From Rickettsiella sp. (GTDB lineage: Bacteria > Pseudomonadota > Gammaproteobacteria > Diplorickettsiales > Diplorickettsiaceae): 21,457 nt of DNA. Of the stretch, positions 1 through 7,818 are shown piece after piece. How positions within the stretch are numbered: the first letter of the stretch is position 1; the number at the start of each line of letters is the position of its first letter. The stretch is taken from contig JAVHYG010000012.1 in assembly GCA_031119195.1 (NCBI GenBank), forward strand, positions 1 to 21,457. The letters run 5' to 3'. The notes beneath the pieces are model-generated. The model was not told the origin of the DNA. It did not search any database and saw only the letters and a program-made list of their open reading frames with translations. The translations under genes and the position numbers were made by a program.

Positions 1-1
1 G

Positions 2-553
2 GATAGAACACAGCGCGAAAAAATTCCAGTTTTTACACAAATAAAAAAAATAACTAACCGTGTTATTTCTTTTATTGCCGGCGGCTTTTACGGTTTCGGT
101 CTGGGACAACAAATAGCAATTGAAAGTAACTTGGGGTTTAAACTATTTCTAAAAACCTTTGCATTACCCATTGTTATTATCATATTACCCTTAATAATTA
201 TTAATGCTTTTGCTAATCTTATAACCTATCATTTGAATAAAAGACAGAGGGACAAACTTTTTTTTGCGGAACACATTGATAGCAAACTTCAGGAGTTGGA
301 ATACACAAGAAAAAAAATATGGTATTTAAGTGCATCATTAAAAAGTCTTTCGACAGCAACGCTTGAAAGTAATGGGAATCAACAGCAAATAAATCTAATA
401 ACTAAGGACGATCAAACATTTTTTAGAAAAAAAAAATCGAATTTCCCTGTACCCCATACTAAATTTTTCAAAAGTCAATCTACAACACAAATAGACCTAT
501 TAGGACGTCCTGAAAAAGAACATTTACAAAAACATATTAGCTTGACACCTTAG
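2..553 (+). CDS. Membrane protein of unknown function, 3' part only
   Basis: The reading frame is open from the left edge to the TAG at 551-553 and has no ATG, so the gene starts upstream. The TTG at 131 lies inside the frame and is not a convincing start. About 183 residues are visible. A hydrophobic, glycine-rich stretch lies near nt 62-120 (ISFIAGGFYGFGLG) and a strong membrane segment near nt 155-225 (ALPIVIIILPLIIINAF). A basic, probably cytoplasmic tail follows, with charged, possibly coiled residues and a polar C-terminus. No catalytic motif is visible and I do not recognise the family. The arrangement of two hydrophobic stretches, then an N-x-L-x-x-LI-like segment, then basic residues, resembles part of the large membrane protein at the right edge. 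That resemblance is topological and weak. Composition matches the neighbours. Confidence 0.7.
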   Translation, partial: DRTQREKIPVFTQIKKITNRVISFIAGGFYGFGLGQQIAIESNLGFKLFLKTFALPIVIIILPLIIINAFANLITYHLNKRQRDKLFFAEHIDSKLQELEYTRKKIWYLSASLKSLSTATLESNGNQQQINLITKDDQTFFRKKKSNFPVPHTKFFKSQSTTQIDLLGRPEKEHLQKHISLTP

Positions 554-592
554 CTTAATTTGTTACTTTGTTTAAATGTAATCGATTATTGC

Positions 593-607
593 AAAAGGTG
601 AGTTTTG
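593..607 (+). promoter_or_regulatory. Ribosome binding site and TTG start of cca
   Basis: A Shine-Dalgarno-like AAGGTGAG at about 595-602 lies a few bases before TTG at 605-607. The protein read from this TTG (MKIYLVGGAVRD) aligns with the exact N-terminus of the family, and no ATG in frame gives the same start. This supports a genuine TTG initiation codon. Confidence 0.7.
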
Positions 608-1804
608 AAAATTTATTTAGTCGGTGGTGCAGTACGCGATCAATTACTAGGTTATCCCGTTAAAGAACGTGATTATGTGGTTACTGGCGCAACTCCTGAA
701 CAAATGTTGGCACAAGGATTCCGATTAGTAGGAAAAAATTTCCCAGTATTTCTTCATCCCAAAACTCATGAAGAATATGCCTTGGCGCGTACCGAACGTA
801 AGATAGGACCTGGATATACTGGTTTTTCTTGTTATGCTGCGCCCGACGTCACGCTGAAAGCGGATCTTGAACGTCGAGATTTAACGATCAACGCAATCGC
901 ACAAACCAGCGAAGGTGAAATTATTGATCCCCATTATGGAATAGACGATATTACTAATCGCGTTTTACGTCATGTTTCACCCGCATTTATCGAAGACCCA
1001 GTACGAATTCTACGTATCGCACGATTTATGGCTAGATTCGCTCCCTTAAAATTTCGTATAGCCCCAGAAACGATGGATTTAATGAAAGTAATTGTTCAAT
1101 CAGGGGAAATTGACTCTTTAATTCCAGAACGCGTATGGCAGGAATTTTCTTTAGCTTTAACAGAGCCAGCACCACAAGCGTTTATTAAAACCTTATATGA
1201 GTGTGGTGCTTTAGCTATTTTATTTCCTCCCTTGCAGGAAATCTACGTTGAATTTAATCGAACATACGCTAAAAATAAATTTGAACCTTTTAATTTAACC
1301 GTTTTAGCACAAGCAGCTAATTTGACTGACGATCCACAAGTGCGTTTCGCTGCATTTTTATGTTCTTTAGGTAAAGGTTCATCCATCCATAAACAAGTAA
1401 ACGAAAAAGGTATTCTTAGCATTCAACGTATGTGTCAGAAATATCGTATTTCTAACGCTTATAGTACTCTCGCAATAATAACAGCGCGATTTCATCTACT
1501 TTGCCATAGAGCATTAGAACTCGATGCTGATACTTTACTTAGCTTATTAGAAAAAACAGATGCCTTTCGTCGTTTGGCACGTTTTAAACAGTTCTTGCTA
1601 GCCTGTGAAGCTGATTTTCATGCCTATTCCGGATTAGAAACAAAGTTATATCCGCAAACAGAAAGAATATTAGCGGCTTTAGCAGCCGCCAAAAATATAT
1701 CGACTGCCGAAACTTTAATTAAAGGGCTAAAAGGCAAAGCTTTAGGAAAAGAATTACATAAACAACGCAGCGCCGCAATTAATAAACTTATCTCTTTTAG
1801 TTAA
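605..1804 (+). CDS. cca: CCA tRNA nucleotidyltransferase with degenerate HD domain
   Basis: Adds or repairs the 3' CCA end of tRNAs from CTP and ATP (class II nucleotidyltransferase). The N-terminal catalytic region is well kept: GGAVRD at 7-12, the metal motif as E21-R-D23 (E. coli has DRD), the ALARTERK segment, and RRDLTINA near 90. The 399 residues compare with about 412 in E. coli. The C-terminal region differs. The HD-domain signature HDLGKG of the E. coli enzyme reads CSLGKG here (C253, S254), and the upstream histidine-bearing segment is also replaced. The phosphatase/phosphodiesterase activity of the long gammaproteobacterial form is therefore probably lost, while CCA addition should remain. 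The gene stands alone between a membrane-protein gene and the leucine dehydrogenase operon. The start is TTG, supported by a ribosome binding site. Confidence 0.95.
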   Translation: MKIYLVGGAVRDQLLGYPVKERDYVVTGATPEQMLAQGFRLVGKNFPVFLHPKTHEEYALARTERKIGPGYTGFSCYAAPDVTLKADLERRDLTINAIAQTSEGEIIDPHYGIDDITNRVLRHVSPAFIEDPVRILRIARFMARFAPLKFRIAPETMDLMKVIVQSGEIDSLIPERVWQEFSLALTEPAPQAFIKTLYECGALAILFPPLQEIYVEFNRTYAKNKFEPFNLTVLAQAANLTDDPQVRFAAFLCSLGKGSSIHKQVNEKGILSIQRMCQKYRISNAYSTLAIITARFHLLCHRALELDADTLLSLLEKTDAFRRLARFKQFLLACEADFHAYSGLETKLYPQTERILAALAAAKNISTAETLIKGLKGKALGKELHKQRSAAINKLISFS

Positions 1805-2027
1805 TCATTGCATGCTTTGACTGACTCTCTTAGAATGTGCATTCATTAATAAAAAAACAAAGCGAAAACTTCATATCCATTTCACTTAAATGAATAGGCT
1901 ATTTCAAGTAGTGTTTTCATTTTGCGATAGGATTTTGAATGGCGGTAACGGAGATAAAGTAATAACAAAGCAATATACTAACAGAAAACTTTTTCGCATA
2001 TGTCCGTAGAGGGAATCGGGATTATCC

Positions 2028-3095
2028 ATGCTAAGCAACGAACTTTTAAGTTATGCAAAAAGTTTAGGATTTGGTGAGATCTATTTTAAAATAGATGAAG
2101 CAAATCAACTTTATGCTGTCATAGCAATTCATTCTACTAAATTAGGTCCTGCTTTAGGCGGATGCCGCTTTATTGCATATTCATCTATAGACCTTGCTAT
2201 CCACGATGCCTTACGTTTAGCGCAAGGTATGAGTTATAAGGCTGCCTTGGCAAATCTCCCATTAGGTGGAGGAAAAACTGTATTGATGCGCCCTAAGCAA
2301 ATTGCTGATCGCAAAACTTATTTCCAAAGCTTAGGAAGTTTTGTCAATGACTTAAATGGACGTTACATTATTGCCATGGATAGTGGTGTCACTACGACAG
2401 ATATGGATAGTATCGCTTTAAAAACACCCTATGTAGTAACAACTTCAAGCCAGGGTAATCCGGCACCCTATACGGCATTAGGTGTATTACGCGGTATCCA
2501 AGCCGCCGTAAAGTTTAGGTTTAATCGTGATAGCTTAAAAGGATTACATATAGCCATCCAAGGATTAGGCCATGTCGGCTATAATCTAGCAACTCGATTA
2601 CATAAAGAGGGTGTTCATTTAACGGTTTGTGATCCTAATAAAAAGTTGGCCAATCATTGTGGAAAAAATTTGGAGGCAAACGTCATTAAATCAGAAGATA
2701 TTTATTCAGTTGAATGCGATATTTTTTCACCCTGTGCCTTAGGTGCTATTTTAAATGATGAATCAATCTCACAATTAAAAACAATGATTGTTGCAGGCGC
2801 CGCAAATAATCAACTTGCAGAACCACGACATGCCAAACTATTGCAAGAAAAAGGAATTTTGTACACTCCTGACTACGTCATTAACGCTGGCGGTCTGATT
2901 TATGCTTACACAGAATACCGTAATGGTCACAAAGAATTTGTACAACAAAAAATACACGGGATTTACGATACCTTATTAGAAATATTTAAACAAGCAGACG
3001 ATAAAAACAAACTTCCTCATGAGGTTGCCAATAGCATGGCTGAAATACGGCTAACATCCACGTCCCAAGCGGTTCTAAATAGCTTAATATTTTAA
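2028..3095 (+). CDS. ldh: Leucine (branched-chain amino acid) dehydrogenase
   Basis: NAD-dependent oxidative deamination of leucine, valine or isoleucine to the 2-oxoacid; cytosolic member of the Glu/Leu/Phe/Val dehydrogenase family. The 355 residues match the Bacillus enzymes (about 364). Visible motifs are GPALGGCR at 40-47, the substrate lysine in MSYK (K71), the catalytic lysine in GGGK (K83), an aspartate in AMDSG (D118) at the position of the catalytic Asp of EDVGT, and a Rossmann GLGHVG at 179-184. CDIFSPCALGA and PDYVINAGG are also strongly family-like. It is the first gene of a plus-strand run, with E1-alpha only 9 bases downstream, which suggests its 2-oxoacid product feeds the following complex. 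A phenylalanine or valine preference cannot be excluded from sequence alone. The symbol follows use in related genomes; bcd or leuDH are alternatives. Confidence 0.9.
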   Translation: MLSNELLSYAKSLGFGEIYFKIDEANQLYAVIAIHSTKLGPALGGCRFIAYSSIDLAIHDALRLAQGMSYKAALANLPLGGGKTVLMRPKQIADRKTYFQSLGSFVNDLNGRYIIAMDSGVTTTDMDSIALKTPYVVTTSSQGNPAPYTALGVLRGIQAAVKFRFNRDSLKGLHIAIQGLGHVGYNLATRLHKEGVHLTVCDPNKKLANHCGKNLEANVIKSEDIYSVECDIFSPCALGAILNDESISQLKTMIVAGAANNQLAEPRHAKLLQEKGILYTPDYVINAGGLIYAYTEYRNGHKEFVQQKIHGIYDTLLEIFKQADDKNKLPHEVANSMAEIRLTSTSQAVLNSLIF

Positions 3096-3104
3096 GAATT
3101 AATT

Positions 3105-4187
3105 ATGGAAGTTGCAAAGTTTTCTATCGAATATACCCGTTTTTTAGATACAGAAGGTAAACCTATGCAGAACTTACCTACTTTTCCAAAAAAAGAAACC
3201 CTACTTTTACTTTATAAATATATGTTACTAACGAGACTTTTCGATAATAAAGCAGTTAATTTACAAAGAACGGGGAGACTCAACACCTATGCATCGATCC
3301 TTGGCCAAGAAGCTATCTCGGTAGGCATCGGCGCTAGCATGAAAAAAGAAGACATTTTATGCCCTTTTTACCGCGATTATGGTGCCCAATTGATGCGTGG
3401 TGTAAAAATGAGTGAGATACTTAGTTTTTGGAAAGGTAATGAATGGGGTAATTATTTCAGCAAATGTCCAAACGATTTTCCCATTTGCGTTCCTATTGCG
3501 ACACAACTTTTGCATGCAGCTGGTGTTGCTACTGCTTTTAAACTTCGTAAAAAATCTAACGTAGTCCTCACTACCTGCGGTGATGGTGCTACTTCTGAAG
3601 GTGATTTCTATGAGGCTCTAAATATTGCAGGCGTTTGGCAATTACCTATTGTATTTGTAATTAATAACAATCAATGGGCTATTTCCATTCCTCGTAAAAA
3701 TCAAACCCACGCACAAACACTAGCCCAAAAAGCTATCGCTGCAGGTATTCATGGTGAACAAGTCGATGGCAATGATGTCATTGCCGTAAAATTTGTTATA
3801 GAAAAAGCCCTTACTAAAGCACGTGAAAAAAAAGGTCCTAGTGTCATTGAAGCCTTATGCTATCGTTTAAGCGATCATACAACAGCCGATGACGCTACAC
3901 GATACCGCACCACAGATGAGCTTCAGCAGGCTTGGAAAGAAGAACCGCTAGTGCGTTTACGCAAATATTTATTTAATCAAAAAATTTTGTCTAGGGAGGA
4001 AGAAAAAAAATTAACTGAAAAATGTAATACATCCATAGAAATAGCTATAGATGAATACTTTTCCCTTCCTAAACCAGAATTGACTGATATATTTAATTAC
4101 CATTTTGAAAAATTACCGAATGATCTAGAAGAGCAATGCATAGAAGCGAATGCGTTGTTTCACTTAAACAAGATGCAAAACAAATGA
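3105..4187 (+). CDS. pdhA: 2-oxoacid dehydrogenase E1 component, alpha subunit
   Basis: Thiamine-diphosphate-dependent decarboxylase half of a pyruvate or branched-chain 2-oxoacid dehydrogenase complex; it pairs with the next gene. The 360 residues fit the alpha subunit of heterotetrameric E1. The ThDP/Mg motif runs from GDG (159-161) to NNN (187-189). The active-site loop around 252-268 (YRLSDHTTADDATRYR) matches the loop phosphorylated in mitochondrial homologues. RDYG at 90-93 and ILGQEA at 65-70 are also typical. The ATG at 3105 is 9 bases after the leucine dehydrogenase stop. The gene ends with TGA overlapping the ATG of the beta subunit. The Gram-positive/Xanthomonas-like type is usually annotated pdhA, but adjacency to leucine dehydrogenase makes a branched-chain substrate (bkdA-type) plausible. 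Confidence 0.92.
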   Translation: MEVAKFSIEYTRFLDTEGKPMQNLPTFPKKETLLLLYKYMLLTRLFDNKAVNLQRTGRLNTYASILGQEAISVGIGASMKKEDILCPFYRDYGAQLMRGVKMSEILSFWKGNEWGNYFSKCPNDFPICVPIATQLLHAAGVATAFKLRKKSNVVLTTCGDGATSEGDFYEALNIAGVWQLPIVFVINNNQWAISIPRKNQTHAQTLAQKAIAAGIHGEQVDGNDVIAVKFVIEKALTKAREKKGPSVIEALCYRLSDHTTADDATRYRTTDELQQAWKEEPLVRLRKYLFNQKILSREEEKKLTEKCNTSIEIAIDEYFSLPKPELTDIFNYHFEKLPNDLEEQCIEANALFHLNKMQNK

Positions 4188-5164
4188 CGGAAATAACATT
4201 AATAGGAGCGATTAATCAAGCACTGCGCTACGAAATGACTAATGATAAAGACGTTATTTTATTAGGTGAAGACATCGGCGTTAATGGCGGTGTTTTTCGC
4301 GCAACGCAAAATCTCTTCGATGTATTCGGTGCAGATCGGGTTTTAGATACACCCCTTGCTGAATCAATGATAGCTGGTCTTTCGATTGGCATGGCCACAC
4401 AAGGATTAAAACCGGTTGCAGAATTTCAGTTTATGGGATTTAGCTATCCTGCACTTGACCAAATTATTAATCATGCTGCACGCATAAGAAATCGAACACG
4501 TGGTCGCTTACATTGTCCCTTAGTTTTCCGCATGCCTTATGGCTCAGGAATTCATGCACCAGAGCACCATTCCGAAAGTACAGAGGCTATTTTTGCCCAT
4601 ATTCCGGGTTTGCGCGTTGTCATTCCCTCTTCGCCAGCACGAGCCTATGGTTTACTACTTGCTGCCATTCGCGATCCCGATCCTGTAATTTTTTTAGAGC
4701 CGACACGGTTGTATCGATTACATAAACAATACGTAAAAGATAACGGTGAAGCGCTACCTTTAGATCAGTGTTTTCTATTGCGTGAAGGAAAGGATATTAC
4801 TTTAATAAGCTGGGGTGCTATGTTACACGAAACAATAATAGCAGCCGATATTCTGCTTAAAAACAAACTAAGTGCAGACATTATTGATATTGCCACTCTG
4901 AAACCATTAGATGATACGCTCCTTCTAAATTCTTTAGAAAAAACAGGACGCTGTGTCATTATTCATGAAGCCGCACGATTTTGTGGTGTCGGCGCAGAAA
5001 TTGCGGCACAATTAAGTGAAAAAGCGTTTTTATCATTAAAAGCGCCGATACAACGTGTTACAGGTTATGATGTTACTGTCCCTTATGCGCAGTTAGAAAA
5101 ACAGTATCTACCGAGTCTTACAAAAATTATCAATGTTATAGAACAAACATTGGAGTTTGCATGA
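4184..5164 (+). CDS. pdhB: 2-oxoacid dehydrogenase E1 component, beta subunit
   Basis: Second half of the E1 heterotetramer; provides part of the ThDP site and the transketolase C-terminal domain. I chose ATG 4184 over the in-frame ATG at 4136. It gives the family N-terminus MTEITLIGAINQAL, a length of 326 residues (family about 325), and a 4-base ATGA overlap with the E1-alpha stop. Family motifs are LLGEDIG, DTPLAESMIAGLSIGMA, EFQFMGF, the MPYGSG...HHSES active-site region, and DIIDIATLKPLD in the C-terminal domain. It ends in another ATGA overlap with E2, which points to translational coupling and equal production of subunits. Substrate (pyruvate or branched-chain oxoacid) is not settled by sequence. 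Confidence 0.93.
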   Translation: MTEITLIGAINQALRYEMTNDKDVILLGEDIGVNGGVFRATQNLFDVFGADRVLDTPLAESMIAGLSIGMATQGLKPVAEFQFMGFSYPALDQIINHAARIRNRTRGRLHCPLVFRMPYGSGIHAPEHHSESTEAIFAHIPGLRVVIPSSPARAYGLLLAAIRDPDPVIFLEPTRLYRLHKQYVKDNGEALPLDQCFLLREGKDITLISWGAMLHETIIAADILLKNKLSADIIDIATLKPLDDTLLLNSLEKTGRCVIIHEAARFCGVGAEIAAQLSEKAFLSLKAPIQRVTGYDVTVPYAQLEKQYLPSLTKIINVIEQTLEFA

Positions 5165-6315
5165 CATTATTTTATTTACCTGATTTAGGCGAAGGTTTGC
5201 CAGATGCAGAAATTAGACATTGGTACATCAACGTAGGCGATATAATAAAAATAGATCAACCTATGTTAGCGATGGAAACAGCCAAAGCAGTCGTTGATAT
5301 TCCCGCCCCTTTTAGTGGCAAAGTAATCCAATTATTCGGAAAACCAGGCGATATTATTAAAATAGGGAAACCGTTGCTTGATATTGAAGAAGTTAATAAA
5401 CAAAAAAATTTAAGTGAAAAAGCAACCGTTGTCGGAAACTTGCAGACTACTGACACGATTATTGATGAAGCTGCTATAGGCATTAAACCCAACATAACAC
5501 CACAACATCACATTATCAAAGCAACACCTTCTATTCGTGCGCTAGCAAAAAAGATGCAGGTTGATTTAACGCGCTGTGTAGGATCAGGTCCAACAGGCCA
5601 AATTACGGTATCTGATTTAGAAAATGCAGTAAAAAACCAAGAAAAAAAAATGACCTTAACCTCTCTTAAAAAACCTATCGAAGGTTATGAACCTTTGCAT
5701 GGCGTCCGTCGCGCAATGGCCATCGCAATGAGCAAATCACATCAAAGCGTCGTACCAGTAACCCTCGTTGATGACGCTGACATTCATGCTTGGCCCGAAA
5801 AAACAGACGTTACCTTACGCGTAATACAGGCTATCAAGGCTGCATGTCAACGTGAACCACGACTCAATGCTTGGTTTAATGATACAAATTTATCTTTACG
5901 TCAACATCACCATATTAATTTAGGGATTGCAATAGACACATCTGAAGGGCTATTTGTAGCTGTCATAAAAGATATTGCCCAATGTAGCGCAACTAACATA
6001 CGCGATACACTTAATCGATTTAAATCAGAAGTAAAAAATCGCAATATTACGCCAGAAGAATTTTCAGATGCGACATTTGTACTATCTAATGTCGGTGTTT
6101 TCGGGGGAACGCGGTATGCAACACCTATTGTCACCCCGCCGATGGTCGCTATTTTAGCCGTAGGTCGAATTACAGAAGCAGTTGTTCCAGAGAGAGGAAA
6201 ACCAGCTATACATAAACTTTTACCCTTATCATTAACTGTGGATCATCGTGCTATTACCGGTGGTGAAGCAGCAAGATTTTTATCAGAATTAATCAAAGAT
6301 TTACAAACCACTTAA
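5161..6315 (+). CDS. pdhC: 2-oxoacid dehydrogenase E2 (dihydrolipoamide acyltransferase)
   Basis: Core acyltransferase that moves the acyl group from E1 via lipoyl-lysine to CoA. Domain order over 384 residues: one lipoyl domain (about 1-77, lipoylated K42 in METAKAV), a linker, an E3/E1-binding domain (about 122-156, TPSIRALAKK to SDLENA), and the catalytic domain (about 170-384). The C-terminal active-site motif reads DHRAITGG: H362 is present, but the usual aspartate of HxxxD is T366. Related E2s of this subgroup may share that change, so it need not mean inactivity. Translation probably couples to E1-beta through the ATGA overlap at 5161-5164. The stop lies 5 bases before rsmA. No dihydrolipoamide dehydrogenase (E3) follows, so it must be encoded elsewhere. 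Confidence 0.92.
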   Translation: MTLFYLPDLGEGLPDAEIRHWYINVGDIIKIDQPMLAMETAKAVVDIPAPFSGKVIQLFGKPGDIIKIGKPLLDIEEVNKQKNLSEKATVVGNLQTTDTIIDEAAIGIKPNITPQHHIIKATPSIRALAKKMQVDLTRCVGSGPTGQITVSDLENAVKNQEKKMTLTSLKKPIEGYEPLHGVRRAMAIAMSKSHQSVVPVTLVDDADIHAWPEKTDVTLRVIQAIKAACQREPRLNAWFNDTNLSLRQHHHINLGIAIDTSEGLFVAVIKDIAQCSATNIRDTLNRFKSEVKNRNITPEEFSDATFVLSNVGVFGGTRYATPIVTPPMVAILAVGRITEAVVPERGKPAIHKLLPLSLTVDHRAITGGEAARFLSELIKDLQTT

Positions 6316-6320
6316 AAAAA

Positions 6321-7109
6321 ATGATTCCAGTTCAGACACGCAAACGTTTTGGCCAACATTTTCTACATGAAGCTTTCATTGTGGAAAAAATAATATCGGC
6401 TATTGATCCTAAAAAAACAGATAACATGCTGGAAATTGGTCCAGGTTTAGGAGCGCTTACGCAACGATTATTACCTCATGTAACCTATTTAACTGTAGTT
6501 GAACTAGATAAAGATCTCATTCCTCTTCTAAAAAGACAATGCGCTAACTTAGGAGAATTAACTGTTTATCAAGCCGATGCTTTAAAATTCGATTTGCGAT
6601 CTTTAAATGTGACAATTACACCTTGGCGAATTGTTGGCAATCTTCCTTATAATATTTCCACACCTTTATTATTTCATCTATTAGAACAAATCCATGTTAT
6701 TCAGGACATGCACTTTATGCTACAAAAAGAAGTTGTCGAACGCATCACTGCTCAACCTGGAGATAAACATTACGGACGTTTAAGTGTCATGATGCAATAC
6801 TATTGTCAAGCTAAAAAATTATTTACCGTTAAACCCGGCGCATTTCAACCGCCACCTAAAGTAGACTCTGCTGTTATTCGTCTTATTCCATATAAAATAC
6901 CACCTTGGCAAGCAGATGATCCCCTATTATTCGCAGAAATAGTACGAACCGCCTTCAGTCATCGCCGTAAAATGCTACGAAATAATTTAGGGAAGTTAAT
7001 CAATACTAAACAATTCGAATTATTGGATATTGACACAACAAAACGGCCAGAACAACTTTCTATTTCTGATTATGTGAACATAAGTAATTTTCTAGCTACA
7101 TTAAACTAA
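6321..7109 (+). CDS. rsmA: 16S rRNA (adenine1518/1519-N6) dimethyltransferase
   Basis: KsgA/RsmA dimethylates two adjacent adenines in the 3' hairpin of 16S rRNA during 30S maturation, using SAM. At 262 residues it has the normal length. Motifs in order: RKRFGQHFLH at 7-16, SAM motif I EIGPGLGALT (about 38-47), the acidic VELDKD, the catalytic NLPYNIS, and FSHRRKMLRNNL near 212-223. It begins 5 bases after the E2 stop with no room for a promoter, so it is probably the last gene of the 2-oxoacid dehydrogenase transcript, an arrangement with no obvious functional logic. The following 130 bases are AT-rich and separate it from the convergent dcd gene. Confidence 0.97.
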   Translation: MIPVQTRKRFGQHFLHEAFIVEKIISAIDPKKTDNMLEIGPGLGALTQRLLPHVTYLTVVELDKDLIPLLKRQCANLGELTVYQADALKFDLRSLNVTITPWRIVGNLPYNISTPLLFHLLEQIHVIQDMHFMLQKEVVERITAQPGDKHYGRLSVMMQYYCQAKKLFTVKPGAFQPPPKVDSAVIRLIPYKIPPWQADDPLLFAEIVRTAFSHRRKMLRNNLGKLINTKQFELLDIDTTKRPEQLSISDYVNISNFLATLN

Positions 7110-7239
7110 GTTTGAAAAAATCCAATAGCAAATGATAGCTTATCCTTAATTTTATTATATGCACATATAGGTTTTTTAACTTTAAATAGTTAAAAATATC
7201 CCGAAATTTTAGCTCGCTTGACGAAATTTAAACTAAAAT

Positions 7240-7806
7240 TCAAGTAACCGGAAGTGTAACGCCTTTCTGTCCTTGATATTTTCCTTGTCGATCACGATAA
7301 GAAACTTGACAAATTTCATCCGACTCTAAAAATAACATTTGTGCGACACCTTCATTCGCATAAATCTTGGCTGGTAAAGGCGTTGTATTGGAAAATTCCA
7401 GTGTCACTTGACCCTCCCATTCAGGCTCTAAGGGTGTGACATTCACAATAATACCGCAACGTGCATAAGTTGATTTCCCTAAACAAATCGTCAAAATATT
7501 TCTCGGAATACGAAAATATTCAACGGTATGCGCCAACGCAAAAGAATTTGGTGGAATAATACAAACATCCCCTTTAATCTCAACAAAACTTTCTTTAGAA
7601 AAACATTTTGGATCAACAACTCCAGAATTGATATTGGTAAAAACACGAAATTCATTGGCACAACGTACATCATAACCATAACTTGATACGCCATAGGAAA
7701 TAATCCGACCTGAATCATTATGACGAATCTGTCGCGGTTCATACGGCTCAATCATTTTAAAATCTTTTGCCATACGGCAAATCCATTTATCAGATTTAAT
7801 CGACAT
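7240..7806 (-). CDS. dcd: dCTP deaminase
   Basis: Converts dCTP to dUTP, feeding dTMP synthesis. I start it at the ATG ending at 7806 (188 residues, MSIKSDKW), which as I recall matches the N-terminus and length of Legionella-type Dcd. The frame can extend four codons to a TTG that directly abuts the mrp stop. Active-site residues are visible in GKSTYAR (S112, R116) and LEFSN (E137). SYGVSSYGYDVRC and NVTPLEPEWEG are typical of the long-N-terminus Dcd group that differs from the E. coli protein. The C-terminal KYQGQKGVTLP is the nucleotide-closing tail. It lies immediately downstream of mrp on the same strand, so the two are probably co-transcribed. Confidence 0.95.
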   Translation of the reverse strand: MSIKSDKWICRMAKDFKMIEPYEPRQIRHNDSGRIISYGVSSYGYDVRCANEFRVFTNINSGVVDPKCFSKESFVEIKGDVCIIPPNSFALAHTVEYFRIPRNILTICLGKSTYARCGIIVNVTPLEPEWEGQVTLEFSNTTPLPAKIYANEGVAQMLFLESDEICQVSYRDRQGKYQGQKGVTLPVT

Positions 7807-7818
7807 AAAATTTTCCAA

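Noticed and set aside
131..133. TTG as start of the left-edge gene
   Set aside because: The frame is open to the window edge with protein-like hydrophobic sequence upstream, so the true start is outside the window.
4136..4183. Upstream ATG extending E1-beta by 16 residues
   Set aside because: The extension does not match the family. ATG 4184 gives the conserved N-terminus and a coupled ATGA overlap.
4513..4725. ORFs in other frames inside E1-beta, E2, metG, parE, nudF and tolC
   Set aside because: All overlap well-supported conserved genes, lack family motifs and have no ribosome binding site or context.
7173..7196. Perfect 9-base inverted repeat between rsmA and dcd
   Set aside because: The arms are almost all A/T, with the T run in the left arm and no T tract after the stem on either strand. 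It is not convincing as a terminator, although it sits between convergent genes.
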